A DNA stretch of 64,000 nucleotides from Leptidea sinapis (lineage: Eukaryota; Arthropoda; Insecta; Lepidoptera; Pieridae), in NCBI RefSeq assembly GCF_905404315.1, contig NC_066284.1, positions 12,977,001 to 13,041,000 on the forward strand, given 5' to 3'. Numbering within the stretch: position 1 is the first letter of the stretch; the number at the start of each line of letters is the position of its first letter. Shown here piece by piece: positions 21,744-33,440 of this stretch. Both the position numbers and the translations under genes were made by a program. Below the pieces are notes generated by a model, which worked only from the letters and a program-made list of their open reading frames with translations, ran no database searches and was not told where the DNA came from.

Positions 21744-23649
21744 TTATTGAATTAACTGTATAACCAATTTATATATGTAGAAATGGTCGTATAAACTACA
21801 TGCTAAGATGGCGTTATCAAAGGTTTTAATTGAGCAGAAATTATTATAATATGTGTGACACCAATATTTTATACAAACGATAATGCACTCTAACACTGTT
21901 AGATAAAGACGTAAACTTCCTACCAAGAGATTGTTTATCTTTTGTGGCAATATGAGCGCTTTTAAGCCTTCAAATAAACAGATGGAGTGAGCTTGTGCGG
22001 CGGCCATGTTGAAAATCTCTAAAACACAGAAAATTTCCATTTCTGTGTTAGAATCAGTGACATGTATCACGAAGCTGTCTACAGTTTTATCAATCATCTC
22101 ATCGATTATGGAATAAAAATTATCTTCTTCCTTGATAACATGCTCCACACAACGCTTCCAATTTTCCGAAGTAATCTGCTGCAGTCCCTCTTGTAATAAT
22201 TGTTTTACCTCGTCAAATTTAAAATTTGTATTTTTGCGAGCAACATATGCTTTTACGTTGGCCCAAATTAGCTCAATTGGATTAAACTCACAATGATATG
22301 GCGGGAGTCTCAATACTTCCACCTTATATTTTTTTGCGAACCCGTCCACTACATATGTTTTAAAATTGTCTTTAACATTTTTTACTTTTAGCAGTAATTC
22401 TGTCTTAATTTCATTGTCGTCGTAAGAAATATTCTTACTTACAAGCCAATTTTGTATATCATTTTTTTCCAGGCAGTAGCAGGAATTCTTTCAAGACGCC
22501 TTGAGTGGTATGACGTTGGGTTACGTGCACCAATGCTAAGTCCTTCTAGGAAAGCCTGCTTCTTACTTTTAACTTGTTTGTCTACCCAAGTTTTATTTAC
22601 GGTATGTCCTGTAAAAACAATTAAACATTTGTTAATTAGCGTCTTGCGCAGTAAAAGAGTTGAAGTATATTATTATTAATACACAATTGTGATAGCCCTT
22701 AAGAACTAATGTCTCAAGGTCGGCGGCGTGTGAGTTATATTTTGCAAATAGATTTGCAGTATCATACACATCACTTCACGGTAAAGGCGACGGTATTTGC
22801 TTACAATCAGGCGAACCGTATGGTAGTCTGCCGTTTCACTGCAATAAAAAATAAACACACTAACCTGCATTCACCCTTGTCTCATCCATGTAAAATATCT
22901 GGCGATTTTGTTGTCTATAGTCTTTAATAGATTTCAAATATATTCGCCGCCATATTGTTATGTCATCTCTATCAATAAGTGCGTTATTTCGCTGTCGTTT
23001 TATACATTTAAAGTTTAAATGCTTTATTAGCCGCCTGAGAGTTGTTTCGCTAAAATTTGGCAAATCTTCATCGTCATTGACTGCCTGAAGAATCTTGGGA
23101 ATTGTTGGTAATTGGCCATTTAAAAAGAAAATGTGAAATTTTTTCCTAATTACGGATTTATCAAAATCGTCTACTTTCTGATAAAATTTAGGCCTGTCTT
23201 TAGACTTGATAGGTGATTTTATTCCCTCTTCTGATTTATATTCTTTTAATATATTATACACAGATGCTATGCCAATTCCTAAAATCGATGCTGTTTTTTT
23301 ATTTATTTCGGTTTTGTAGGGATATTCATTCGATGGCCAATTTTCTTTCACGTACTTATATACGTTGATCACCATATTTTTCTCATTAGCCGTAAAGCTC
23401 GTCACCTGTAGTCACTTGTCACACGAAGCTCAAGCTATATCTCCAGGTATACCAATTAACCTAACCAATTACTTCAAAATTTAAAACCTACTTCTAATAT
23501 TAACCTTAAGTTTCCGAGGATTAGCGCGTTTGAACAAACAACTCTTTCTTTTTACTTATTATATATTTTAGATAAATTGTATTACGCACCTTTTGACGTT
23601 TTTTTCGTGGCGAATTTATTTCCTTAGATGTACTGGCTACTGGCTCCAT
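21744..23649 (-). pseudogene. Intron-containing DDE transposase-type gene, internally deleted
   Basis: Minus strand, three exons inferred. Exon 1, 23649-23590, gives MEPVASTSKEINSPRKKRQK and then GTGCGT. Exon 2, 23405-22865, begins after CTACAG and contains a helix-turn-helix (TASILGIGIASVYNILKE) and ends in MDETRVNAG before GTTAGT. Exon 3 starts at 22608 after TTACAG and continues HTVNKTWVDKQVKSKKQAFL. The 256-base intron keeps phase (G|GA). The first catalytic Asp is in YMDET. The end carries LRLPPYHCEFNPIELIWANV with the third acidic residue. Residues around the second Asp are deleted (GARNPT joined to YHSRRLE near 22512), and one A is missing in an A run (22462-22468), shifting frame. The family is an IS630/Tc1-related DDE protein common in insects. 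No terminal repeats seen. Confidence 0.75.
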
Positions 23650-25798
23650 TATACGTAATAACAAATAAAATTAACGCAACAATTAAAGTAACAACAATAA
23701 AAAAGTGATAACGAAACAATAACAAAATTAACAATAACAACCAGATCCGCGATATATGCAAAGCAATGAAACAAACTCGTACGCATTCGAAACTCGAATG
23801 ACGCGTTTATTTCAAAATGGCGTCCCGATAGTTTACAATCCCTGCGACGGACGAGTTCCGGTACCAAGAAACACAAACGATAGCGCTTTGCGTCATTAAA
23901 ATATGATCCGACTAAATTAAATAGGTTGTTTACTTTCATATAACCCGTCTATATTTCATGTCAATTGAATATGGTCAATTTATTATTATCTCGCAGTATA
24001 AAATGTTTACTTAGTAAAAGATGTTTGTTTACATAATTTATAGCTTCTCGTGACGGGTACTTTATTTTATGAGTGCAAATGACGCTCTATTTCCAAAGAA
24101 AAAAATTGCCATGTGCTCTCAACGAATTTTACTTGACTTTTTGATATAACTGACTGAATGAATGTAAATACTTATTATTAATTTTTTTTTGCTACAAAAA
24201 CAAATACTTTGTTCGTTTTATGTTTAAAGAGTTTGTGCCAGAGAGAGTACATGCAGGATTCTTCAGTACAATCACTGAATAAGCAGAACTCAAAAACAAT
24301 TACGCGCAGAGTAATATCAATTAGCTCACCGCTCAATTTTTGCAAATTATATTTGAAGCATATTGAACTTATGAGCTTTCACTTTATTGCAAACGGAAAG
24401 GTAGCCTAGACTATATTAGTGCAACTTTGAATTTTTTGCCAACGCATTCAATGAACTTCTATATTACCTTTTGCTACCGTATGTTATACATTGAACAACC
24501 ATAGCCATAATTAGTCCACTTGATAATGGTCTGTTTGTCTAAGAACCACCACTTAGGAAAGGGTTGAGCTTTCATTAGAAGAAGTGGAAATAAACTCATT
24601 GCCACTCTTTTGAATCAACATGTATAGCTTCATCTTTTTACAAAACATTTCAATTACAACATAATATGTAAAGTGATGTAAAAAAAACTCAAACGTCAAA
24701 TACTCAACGCCTTACACGAGTAAGTAAAAAAAAAGTAAATGTAAATCAATACGTAAAAACTATAGTTATTGAGTACAGTAAATGCATCAATCCACTCATA
24801 CCGTAAACAAATAAAGATATTTTGCAAGCTTTTTATTACAGATTAGAAAACAATATGATAACTTTAATTTTAGAAACATGAACCTGAATATCTGGTTACT
24901 GGATCATCCTGCCACCACAAGAAGCGCCCGTTAGAGCATGAAGCATGGGCCAGCCATCGCCTCCCTCGACCATATTTTTGGGAAGACCCGTCCCACGTCG
25001 CCGCCATAAGCGAATTAATTAGATCGAACATGCGGATTTACTAACATTTATAACATAAGAATGGATTATAGAACGCTCCGTCTGTATATTAACAGATCTT
25101 CATAAGCGCATGTTTCAGATGAGTGTGGTTTAAAATACGGTGAAATATTACTCTTAAGAATGCTTGCGACGTATCAGCAGTAACCAAGTGCTTTGTTTGC
25201 TAATTATGTATTATTTAAAGCTAATGCTGACAAATAAACTACTCGCGATCTGATACTTGGTCGAGATTACTCTGATAATGTTTTTAGACTCAGGATGGGT
25301 CAGGTAACATTCTAATGAAACCGAATCATAATTTAAACATGTTTAGCGTGTTTTAATTTAGTTTATTGATTGGTATCAGATGTTTGGAATTGAGATGAAA
25401 TTTATATGTTATCTTGAATATATAACAATGCTTATACTAAAAATCTATTATCAATTATAATTACATATAATAAAATTGTAATGAACTGTCTTCTTTCTCT
25501 ATTTGTATGATATAGAGACAAATAATAAAACGAACAATAAGATAGAAAAATTACTTTCTATTCGGTTTTGTTTGTACACAGGAAGTATTATTTAAAATAT
25601 TCAATGTTTTTACTTTCTTATCATTATATTGTACAGGTAATATAATAATTGATAATGCTATAAATAGGTATAGTTATAAGCATTGCTTTGTTGTAAATAT
25701 AATAACATATTTTAATGTAGTACAAATTTAAAGTATCAAATCTGACTAGAATATGCTAAAGCTACTTAACAATTTTTCCCCGTTACAACTATTAATAG
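23650..25798. other. Upstream of the DDE gene; unassigned
   Basis: Includes the presumed 5' flank of the DDE-type gene, with no identified promoter elements. A 96-codon minus ORF (23939-23649) only overlaps the start of exon 1. The rest is AT-rich with nothing recognised. Confidence 0.35.
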
Positions 25799-25983
25799 CC
25801 TAAACACATGATCGGATTTGGTACGCCGAACCATCGGATGCGGTCCGGTAGCGGAACATATTCGATGGTATATCGAATAGTCCATCGCATAAAATGATTA
25901 TTATTACCGTCCGGACCATACCGAGTACGACGCCGGACCAATTAGTGCGAAGTGTCCACCAGACCGTGTGTCATGTGTTTAGG
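25799..25983. mobile_element. MITE-like element with 13-bp inverted ends
   Basis: CCTAAACACATGA (25799-25811) is perfectly inverted as TCATGTGTTTAGG (25971-25983). The 185-base interior is clearly more GC-rich than its flanks and contains GCGGTCCGG. No coding. I see no clear target-site duplication, so superfamily assignment is open. Confidence 0.5.
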
Positions 25984-27892
25984 ACTTAACAGAACGACGG
26001 ACGGTTCAGACGAACGGAGTAGTAATAGGCCACCCGCTACCCATAGGGTGCGGAACCCCAAGAACTATCTATCATTATGTAGAAGCGGAAGATGATGTTT
26101 GAATTAAATTAAGATATTTCGTATGATACAATTGAGAAAACCTTAATGTAATGTAATGAGTTTTATTTCCCTTTAATGAATTTTCATATAATGCAGCTAG
26201 CATGTAGGTTAATTCACTAATAACAGAGACAATAACATTATCTAAGGCATACCGTACTGCGATCGATCCATTCATCATTTCAACGTACCTACTGCACTCG
26301 TCACCTTGAAGCAGTTAATGACGTATTAATAAGCTATATAAGTGTCAGTAATGATTATACAATAACGATGTAAGGTTCAACACAATAATAAAACGTCTTT
26401 CCTCTCAGTAGAAGAATTGCTTGTAAACTGCTGAGTCATCAAACTAGCAACGCGGTGTCTCCCTAATATCTGACTCTGTAACTTACCTACAGGAAGCTAA
26501 AAGAGTAGTTTAAAAACAGATATGGCTTACTATTTAGATCTTTAATAATGTGCCTACGAATAATTAATAATGTTAGTAAATACGATCAGGAAACTTTATT
26601 GTTTATAATAATAATAACACTGGTTCAACTCCATTATTTTTCTTTTTGTTAATATAATTATTATTCTTACACTATTGACTACAGATAAATATTATTTAAA
26701 ATATATTTAATTTTCTTTATATGGAAAAAAGAGAACAAAGAAATCTTTCATGTTACCTGAGGTCATCCTGCATATCAGAAGATTAAAGCCTGGTCACGCT
26801 TCACTGAATTTTATATATTTAAAAATACCAAATGACATAAAAAAGTTACATACAATTTTTTTTTATCAGTCTTGTCAGCTATTCATCTTTTTCACATTAT
26901 TTTCGTTTTGTTTAGAAATTATGGCTTCTGTGGATTTTCACTTTGTAGGTAATGTAGGTAGGTAATAAAGGTAGCACTCGCTACCTTTATTAAGGTACTT
27001 GTGAAGGCTGTCACTATGGATTGTAAATTTTTATTCTATAAATCTAAGCATTAAATATTTAAATAACGCAAATAATCTAAGAACCGGGAACAGAAGTTGT
27101 AATTATAATTTTCACATTTCTTACTTTATATAATTAGCTATTTTATACTTTGTAAAATTGAAGTAATTGATTTTAACTTTCTAGCCGTAGTTTATAAGTA
27201 TATTTGAGTTGAATTTATATGAGAAGGAAATATTTTAGTTCAATTATAACCGCAGTATTTCATATCGTCAAAATTAATAAAATATGCAATACGTAAGTTA
27301 TTTTCCACATAATAAAATATTGTATTCTTTGAATAGGTTTCATACAGGTCTTCACTCATTTTACTTAATCTTTGACCTCGCCTAGTTTTTGTCGGCGACT
27401 AGCATTCACAGAGTTTTTGCCGACGTCATTAAGAATTGTGATCGTTTTAATTATTGTATCGAGATGCGATGTATATCGTGCGATTAGCGAATGATCGAAA
27501 TAACTTATGCGCTTAACAATTCAACGACGACTTTTGATAGATTTCATAACTTGATTAGTTTGGAGAGAATTTTTTCTATTAAATGTGTTTGTTCTTGCTT
27601 GGGCTCGAAAACTTGGCTTTGAAGCAAGGTCGAATTCGTTTTTAAATCAAACAAGTTTATGAAGCAATGAATGATTAATAATTAACCGGATGCTCAAATA
27701 TTATTTATTTATTTATTTATGATTCTTTACAGCTAACAAAATGTAGCGAATATATAAATAATAAAAACAGAATAGATACGCCAATTAAAAGGAATCTTTT
27801 CCGGAAATGGACCTCGAACAGTTTGAGACAGAATCTGTAAGAAATTCAGAAGAATCAGAAAATGAGGACTATTAGCAATCCCCTTTTTTTTC
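25984..27892. other. Unassigned stretch; small hairpin and ATTT microsatellite
   Basis: Contains a 13-bp stem, 4-base loop hairpin at 26963-26992 (TAATAAAGGTAGC and its complement) and an (ATTT)n run at about 27703-27720 that resembles the tail of the minus-strand LINE at 39690. Nothing else recognised. Confidence 0.35.
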
Positions 27893-27965
27893 ACCCTGTG
27901 CTTCCCCGAGGCATAAACAGAATAGGGAAGTCCCAGGCCTAAGGGTGTCGTAAGAGACGACTTAT
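27893..27965 (+). repeat. Fragment of family D upstream-UTR segment
   Basis: CCCTGTGCTTCCCCGAGGCA, AATAGGGAAGTCCCAGGCC and GTGTCGTAAGAGACGACTTA match, in reverse complement, 43440-43515, where the segment precedes the family D 3' UTR. Here the UTR proper is absent. Confidence 0.6.
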
Positions 27966-29039
27966 GACTTCATATAAGCTATCTCAAATATCTCGGCACT
28001 ACAACTATCGCATTTTGCCTCCATTTCAATGGAATAAGAAAAAAAGTAAATAATAACAATAAAAATATTGGAAGCACATCTAAATCCTACATCACGGTAT
28101 CACTATTTAAGTGTTAAAGTTATTGAAGCTAAAGATAAAGAGTTTTGAATTGTTTAATGTGTATTCAACATATGCGATGTGCTTCAACCATAAACCAGGC
28201 CTCACTTTTACTATGAGCAGATTTGTGGGAAGTTAAAGTTCTGGTGTGGCGAATTACTCTTGAGAGGGCCCTTCCCGGTCCTGTTTATCGTCAACGCGAA
28301 AATGGTCGAGAGTCATATCATCCATCGCATACCTGTTGACGATAAGCAAGAGAAAGCGATAACATAGAACGAAAAATAGTGTGGATAAATTCCATAAACA
28401 TCTTCCAGGAAATACGTGTTTTTGTTAAGCCTTACAAATTTGTGATCGTTGCTTCGATAGAAACCTAAATACAATGCAGAAGATAGCTATCAGCAATTAT
28501 TTTTTTAGAGCGTTTGTGTGAAAAATATGACGGGTCGGCCCCTCTTAAGTGAGTGATATTTGGCTGCAGGAGTGAATGATATAATCGTTTGGAATCAATT
28601 GTTAGCCGGAATGTGTCATATACTCATGTCATTGTCATTAGTTTACCAGGGTGCCACTGATACGGCCCTAAGAATGTTATTTTGAGCATTTCTACATTGA
28701 AACATGTGAAAATGTACGGAATCGTACAAGTATACTGTGTTACTCAAGTCACGTTCGCTTCTCAACACGGCTGGCTATGACATATTTTACCAAACTGCAA
28801 ACTTTCTTAAAAATAGTTGTAAGCTAAGAACATAAAAATGGGTCACTTAAGGGTTCTTTTATATGCTTGTGTAGGCTAAGAGAATAGTTACCCCAACGGA
28901 CGCTGTGGTGATTTGATGTTATTGTATTGTTTACATATAGGTTCATACTAAAGTACCACTGCTTTATATAATCAGATAATCGGAACAGCTTTCACGAATA
29001 TTTTTACAGGAATGCCCTTAACTTATAACACTTATTATT
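27966..29039. other. Unassigned stretch
   Basis: No recognised element. An 11-bp inverted pair TTATCGTCAAC/GTTGACGATAA (28285-28345) is the only structure noted. Confidence 0.3.
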
Positions 29040-29440
29040 GAAGAGGAGGACAAACGAGTCAAGTGATTAACACTGCCCACATTCTCCTGCAACACCAGAG
29101 GAATCACAGGAGCATTACCAGGCTTTTAGAAAAGTATAGGCTGTTCTGAAAGTATCCATGTCGAATCGTCTTAAAAATACCACACAAGGAAGCTCTTTCC
29201 ATAGTTTGGTTGTAAAAAGTATCTTAATAAAGCACTATAAACGAACCCCAGATGTCCAGATTATGGGGATGAAATTATCGTAGTTTGGGTGTCGTGCGAA
29301 GGTGGATTTCGTTGACAGGAATCAGATCAAGCAACGCTTCGGAATACTCACAGTGATTAATGCAGTAGAACACTCATTTAACAGATTCTGCATGAAGCCC
29401 AGGTGGGCTACTTCTCGCCGCTGTTGTCAAGCGCAGGCTA
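29040..29440 (-). pseudogene. LINE family A-like copy, degenerate
   Basis: Antisense copy: GAGGAGGACAAACGAG, CAACACCAGAGGAATCACAG, CACACAAGGAAGCTC, GTGTCGTGCGAAGGTGG and GTAGAACACTC follow the reverse order of family A from 3' UTR into the C-terminal coding region (the FYRI.HGE to LPRTT part). Several substitutions and indels make it older than the 52-kb copy. Confidence 0.65.
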
Positions 29441-29474
29441 CCAGTGTCTATATCTATTGAGCTAAGATAGCTAC

Positions 29475-29537
29475 TATATATATGTGTATATATCTATATG
29501 TATATATATATATATGTATATATATAGTATATATCAT
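29475..29537. repeat. (TA)n-rich interrupted microsatellite
   Basis: Alternating TATATG and TATATA runs without coding content. Confidence 0.85.
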
Positions 29538-29668
29538 ACCACTATAATTTTATGTAAGTGTTTTAAATCTCACCTCAGCGTACATTTAGATCTGCTCAAG
29601 AGTACTTAGAATAAGATAATTTGTATGTTCTCCGTTTATTCCTCTGGTAGAATACCTTTTCCTATGTA

Positions 29669-29931
29669 CAATAGAAGCTCTATAAGTCGAATATCAAGGG
29701 AGACGCCAAAAATTCGAGTTAAAGAGTTTTCGACTTATAGAGAATTTCGACTTAGGCGGATTTTGATTCAACATAAATAGGTTGAGATTTATTCTTATAA
29801 ATTTTTATTTATTATAAACTACATTAATTGGTAATGGAGGTTTTAGTGTTTGGACGGAAGGGAACAAAACATTTTTTCGAGATTTGGAAGGTTTTCAACT
29901 TATCGAGGTTCGTCTTAACGAGTTTCTACTA
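29669..29931. mobile_element. pogo/Tigger-like MITE
   Basis: The left end CAATAGAAGCTCTATAAGTC and the right end, read in reverse, TAGTAGAAACTCGTTAAGAC are related inverted repeats flanked by TA at 29667-29668 and 29932-29933, the target duplication of Tc1/mariner/pogo elements. The end sequence recalls the TAGAnnCTCG..AT type of Tigger elements. The 263-base interior has no ORF. Confidence 0.55.
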
Positions 29932-30129
29932 TACCTAAACCTTTTCTATTAAAGGTAAGCTTGTAAATCTATAGTAAGTAAGTGTATATGCAGCAGACGT
30001 GTTTGCCCTCTTCAAGAAATTCCTGCGACCTAGATTCAATGATAAAAGTTCTGCTGTTTGTTCAAGCTTGACTTGCAGTCTAAGAGACGGAATCTTTTTT
30101 GGATAATATTCTTTATTGTAAAAAAATAT

Positions 30130-30210
30130 TCAATTTGGCGTTATTTTGCGGAATTCCATAATTATCCAAAATAATAATTTGAGTTATATGAGTGTTATTT
30201 CCACTATTAT
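30130..30210 (-). repeat. Dispersed repeat F, copy 3
   Basis: The reverse complement shares ATTTTGGATAATTATGGAATT and TCCGCAAAATAACGCCA with 11100-11140 and 13210-13240. Confidence 0.65.
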
Positions 30211-30240
30211 TTGTCTTTAAGCAATTCGACAAAATTCAAA

Positions 30241-32712
30241 ACTCAAAATTCAAATATTTTTATTCAAAATAGGATGTGAAATCACTTATTGAAAGTCAAA
30301 AAACTACCACCCATTCCAAAATGAATGCCTCAGGCCTGAGAAGAATGGGCGCAACTAACTCAGCGGGCTTTTTTTTCATCAAAAATATGGTTTACAATTA
30401 AAGTAACATTAACAAAGTAACATTCTACAATTAAACTTAATATTTAATAGCCCGAGGGCGGTCGCTCCATTCCCAATGTGTGGTATCATTAAGAAAGTCA
30501 TTTATGTTATAGTAACCTTTACCACACAAACGTTTTTTAACAATTCTTTTGAATAACGCAATACTTTTGTTTTGAACATTTTCTGGGATCTTGTTGTAAA
30601 AGCATATACATCGCCCCACAAAAGACTTACTAACTCGACTTAGCCGAGTAGTAGGCATCATCAGTTTATGTCTGTTCCTGGTGTTAACATTATGGTTATG
30701 ACAGTTTCTGGCAAATTCACTTATGTGCCTATGAACATACATTACATTATCAAGAATATATTGAATATATAATATAATAATATATTAATAATATAATATA
30801 TATATATAATATTATATATAGAAGCAATAGTCAAGATGTTAATTTCTTTGAATTTTGCTCTCAATGATTCTCTAGGACCTAGGTTATAAATAGCCCTCTT
30901 CTGCAGCACAAATATTGCATTAATATCGGAAGCGTTGCCCCATAGCAATATACCATAGGACATAATACTATGGAAATAACTAAAGTATACTAGTCGCGCC
31001 GTATCTATGTCAGTTAATTGTCTAATTTTTTTCACCGCGTATGCTGCAGACCTAAGTCTGTTCACCAATCCTTCAATATGGGGGCCCCATTGTAATTTGG
31101 AATCTAGAGTAATGCCAAGAAATATAGCAGATTCCAGCGGTTATATCACCTCTCCGTTTAACAAAACATTTGCATTTACATTTTTGACATTTGGTACGGT
31201 AAATTTAATGTATTTAGTTTTCTTGCTATTTAACAAAAGGTTATTAGCGCTAAACCAGTACACGATGTCAGACAAAATATCCTTCACTTCGTGTTAAGAT
31301 TTAAAAGTTAAGTTTTCATTTGCATAGATCATTTTGCTTGCTAGTCGATAAGAGATGGCGCTAGTTGTATTTGAAATCGCACAAACAATATTTGCATAAA
31401 TTTTGTATGGTTCAAATATTTGGATTGGGAATACATCAATCTCTAGTCTTGTATAGATTGTTTTAATACGCATTCACTAGAGGAGCTTTTTGGGTACCTG
31501 TTCACTTCGTCATACATAGCTTGGTTTCTTTTCACTTTTAAAATTAGTGAAGTTTCGTCCGCAAACAATACTACCTTATGTTTTTATCTATAAGTTTAGG
31601 AAGATCATTTATATAGATAAGGAAGAGGAACGGTCCAAGAATAGACCCTTGTGGTACCCCCATACTGAGAGGAGTCCCAGGAGATCTCCTGCCATTCACG
31701 TCGACCCTCTGAATTCTATTGTTTAGATATGAGGTCAGAAGATCGAGCGCAGCTCCTTTTATGCCATAGTGGTATAGCTTCCTGACCAGCGTTGAATGTT
31801 GAACACAATCAAAAGCCTTAGATAAATCACAGAAGATGCCAAGTGCATTCTGCGAATCCTCCCAGGCATCAAAAATATTCTTGATCAGCTCAACACCTGC
31901 ATCCGTTGTTGAACGTCCCCTAGTAAAGCCAAATTGTTTCAAATGAAGCAACTTATGAGAGTTAAAGTAAGTAAGCATTTGGCTTAAAATTATTTTTTCA
32001 AAAATTTTACTGAGGGTCGGCAAAACCGACACAGGACGATAGTTGTTCGGGTCAAAAGAGCATCCCGACTTAAATATTGGTGTAATTTTACTATGTTTGA
32101 GAAGGTCAGGAAACACGCCACGATTAATAAATTTTTTAAATACTATTGCAAGTTTGTTGGCATTCTTTAACATTTTCCAGAAGAAGTGACTCAACAACAC
32201 TGGTGGAGGAGACAAGAGTGCTTGTGATAGAAACTGGAATGTCAGAAAAAAAATCTCAAAAGCAGAAGCAACTTCCTGCTGCGATTTAATTATATAATTG
32301 TTTATTGATAAATTGTATTCAATGTAGCGGTCTTTCACTCTTCCAGATTCCCAGTTAATCACATTCCAAGTCATCTTTATTTTATTCGGTGCATTTTTAA
32401 TTATCTGTCTGATATTTATAGACTTTGCAATAGAACAATCACTTTTAAATAATTTAGAGAATTGTTTAACATACTCGAGAAAAGATGCATCTTGATTATA
32501 TAATGATCTCTCACTATATAGTTCATATAGCCTTTGTCTGCTGCTATGAATGCCAGCTGTTGCCCAATCATTAAATGACAAGAGACCATCTGATTTGACT
32601 GTCTTTGAAGTAAATATAGTATAGTAATATATAATTAATTTTAGAACATTTATTGACCTCAATATTAAAAGAGGCTAACTGGCCAAAGTGGTCTGAACTC
32701 ATTTGGTTTATA
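30241..32712 (-). pseudogene. LINE family C (BS/Jockey-like), longest copy
   Basis: Reads on the minus strand from the last endonuclease residues (SDHFGQLASFN, about 32700-32665) through the linker FNDWATAGIHSSRQRLYEL to the RT. The 363-codon ORF 32662-31571 holds ITPIFKSG, PNNYRPVSVLP, FGFTRGRSTTD, FCDLSKAFDCV (residues 277-287) and MGVPQGSILGPFLF (334-347). After a frameshift the active site reads FADE (31565-31554), not FADD. About 170 bases of foreign sequence interrupt the region near 31320-31490. The C-terminus follows (QWGPHIEGLVNRLRSAAYAV, RVSKSFVGRCI, INDFLNDTTHW), broken by an AT-rich microsatellite at 30757-30821. The 3' UTR ends at about 30241. It is dead and 5' truncated, lacking most of the endonuclease. 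Confidence 0.85.
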
Positions 32713-32714
32713 AT

Positions 32715-32830
32715 TTAAATATATTATCAATACAGCTACATATGTTATCCATACAGCGACACATGTTTCACCTCTACACGAGGCATCAGGAGATTGACCA
32801 TCTAAATTCTGGCACGAGACTGACTCTTCA
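32715..32830 (-). repeat. Repeat F relative with degenerate hammerhead-like core
   Basis: On the minus strand CTGATG (32789-32784), CCTC-GTGTA-GAGG (a 4-bp stem II), TGAAAC, ACATGTGT and GTC follow the order at 13122-13156. Three bases of the core are missing (CTGA-TG against CTGAGGATG). It abuts the 5' end of the long family C copy. Upstream AATTTAGATGGTCAATCTC is comparable to 13103-13120. Confidence 0.5.
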
Positions 32831-33117
32831 TTGTGGCAAGAAAAATCACCTCTTTGAGTATAAATTGTAATTGCAATGGATATTTTCAATTTTTCCAATT
32901 CTCTTGTTATTATATAAAGATAAATTATTATTATATAAAGGTAAAAAGGTCTTTGCAAAATTTCATAACCCCCTTAAGAACTAAAGAAGGGAAACCATAT
33001 CACTTTCAAGTATTTAAATCCATACATCAGCATTTTGTACGCATACTCATATTCACTTTAACCTTTTCTTTTTGGCTAATCTTTTCCAGGATTTAAACAT
33101 AAAAAGCGCCGAAATAA

Positions 33118-33440
33118 CATTGATTTATAGAGTTAGATAAATCTGATTTGAACTTTTAAATAAATCAATTTTTAAAAGGATTTAAACGCGTGTAATTGTA
33201 ACTGTGTTTTTATATTTGATTTAACGTAAAACTTACATTTTTTATTATTATTATAGTTAGCCCGGCGTTACAAGACATTTCCAGATCTCATTTCAATCAC
33301 GTTTAAGCAAAATTAAATGTAAAAACACAGTTATAATTACACGCGTTTTAATCTTTTAAAAACTGTTTTATTTAAATGTCAAATTTGATAGTGAAATTTA
33401 TATAATTATCTATCTCTATAAAGGATTAACCTTTAAAAGT
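33118..33440. mobile_element. Foldback/MITE element with arms over 100 bases
   Basis: Bases about 33118-33235 and 33295-33435 are inverted copies. AAACGCGTGTAATTGTAACT (33184-33203) pairs with AGTTATAATTACACGCGTTT at about 33330-33350 with one difference, and the similarity extends outward to TTTATAGAG and its complement at each end. The central loop is about 60 bases. No coding; a non-autonomous DNA element or foldback repeat. Confidence 0.7.

Noticed and set aside
22700..22735. Family D fragment within the DDE gene intron (TGTCTCAAGGTC)
   Set aside because: The match is too short and unsupported by neighbouring family D blocks.
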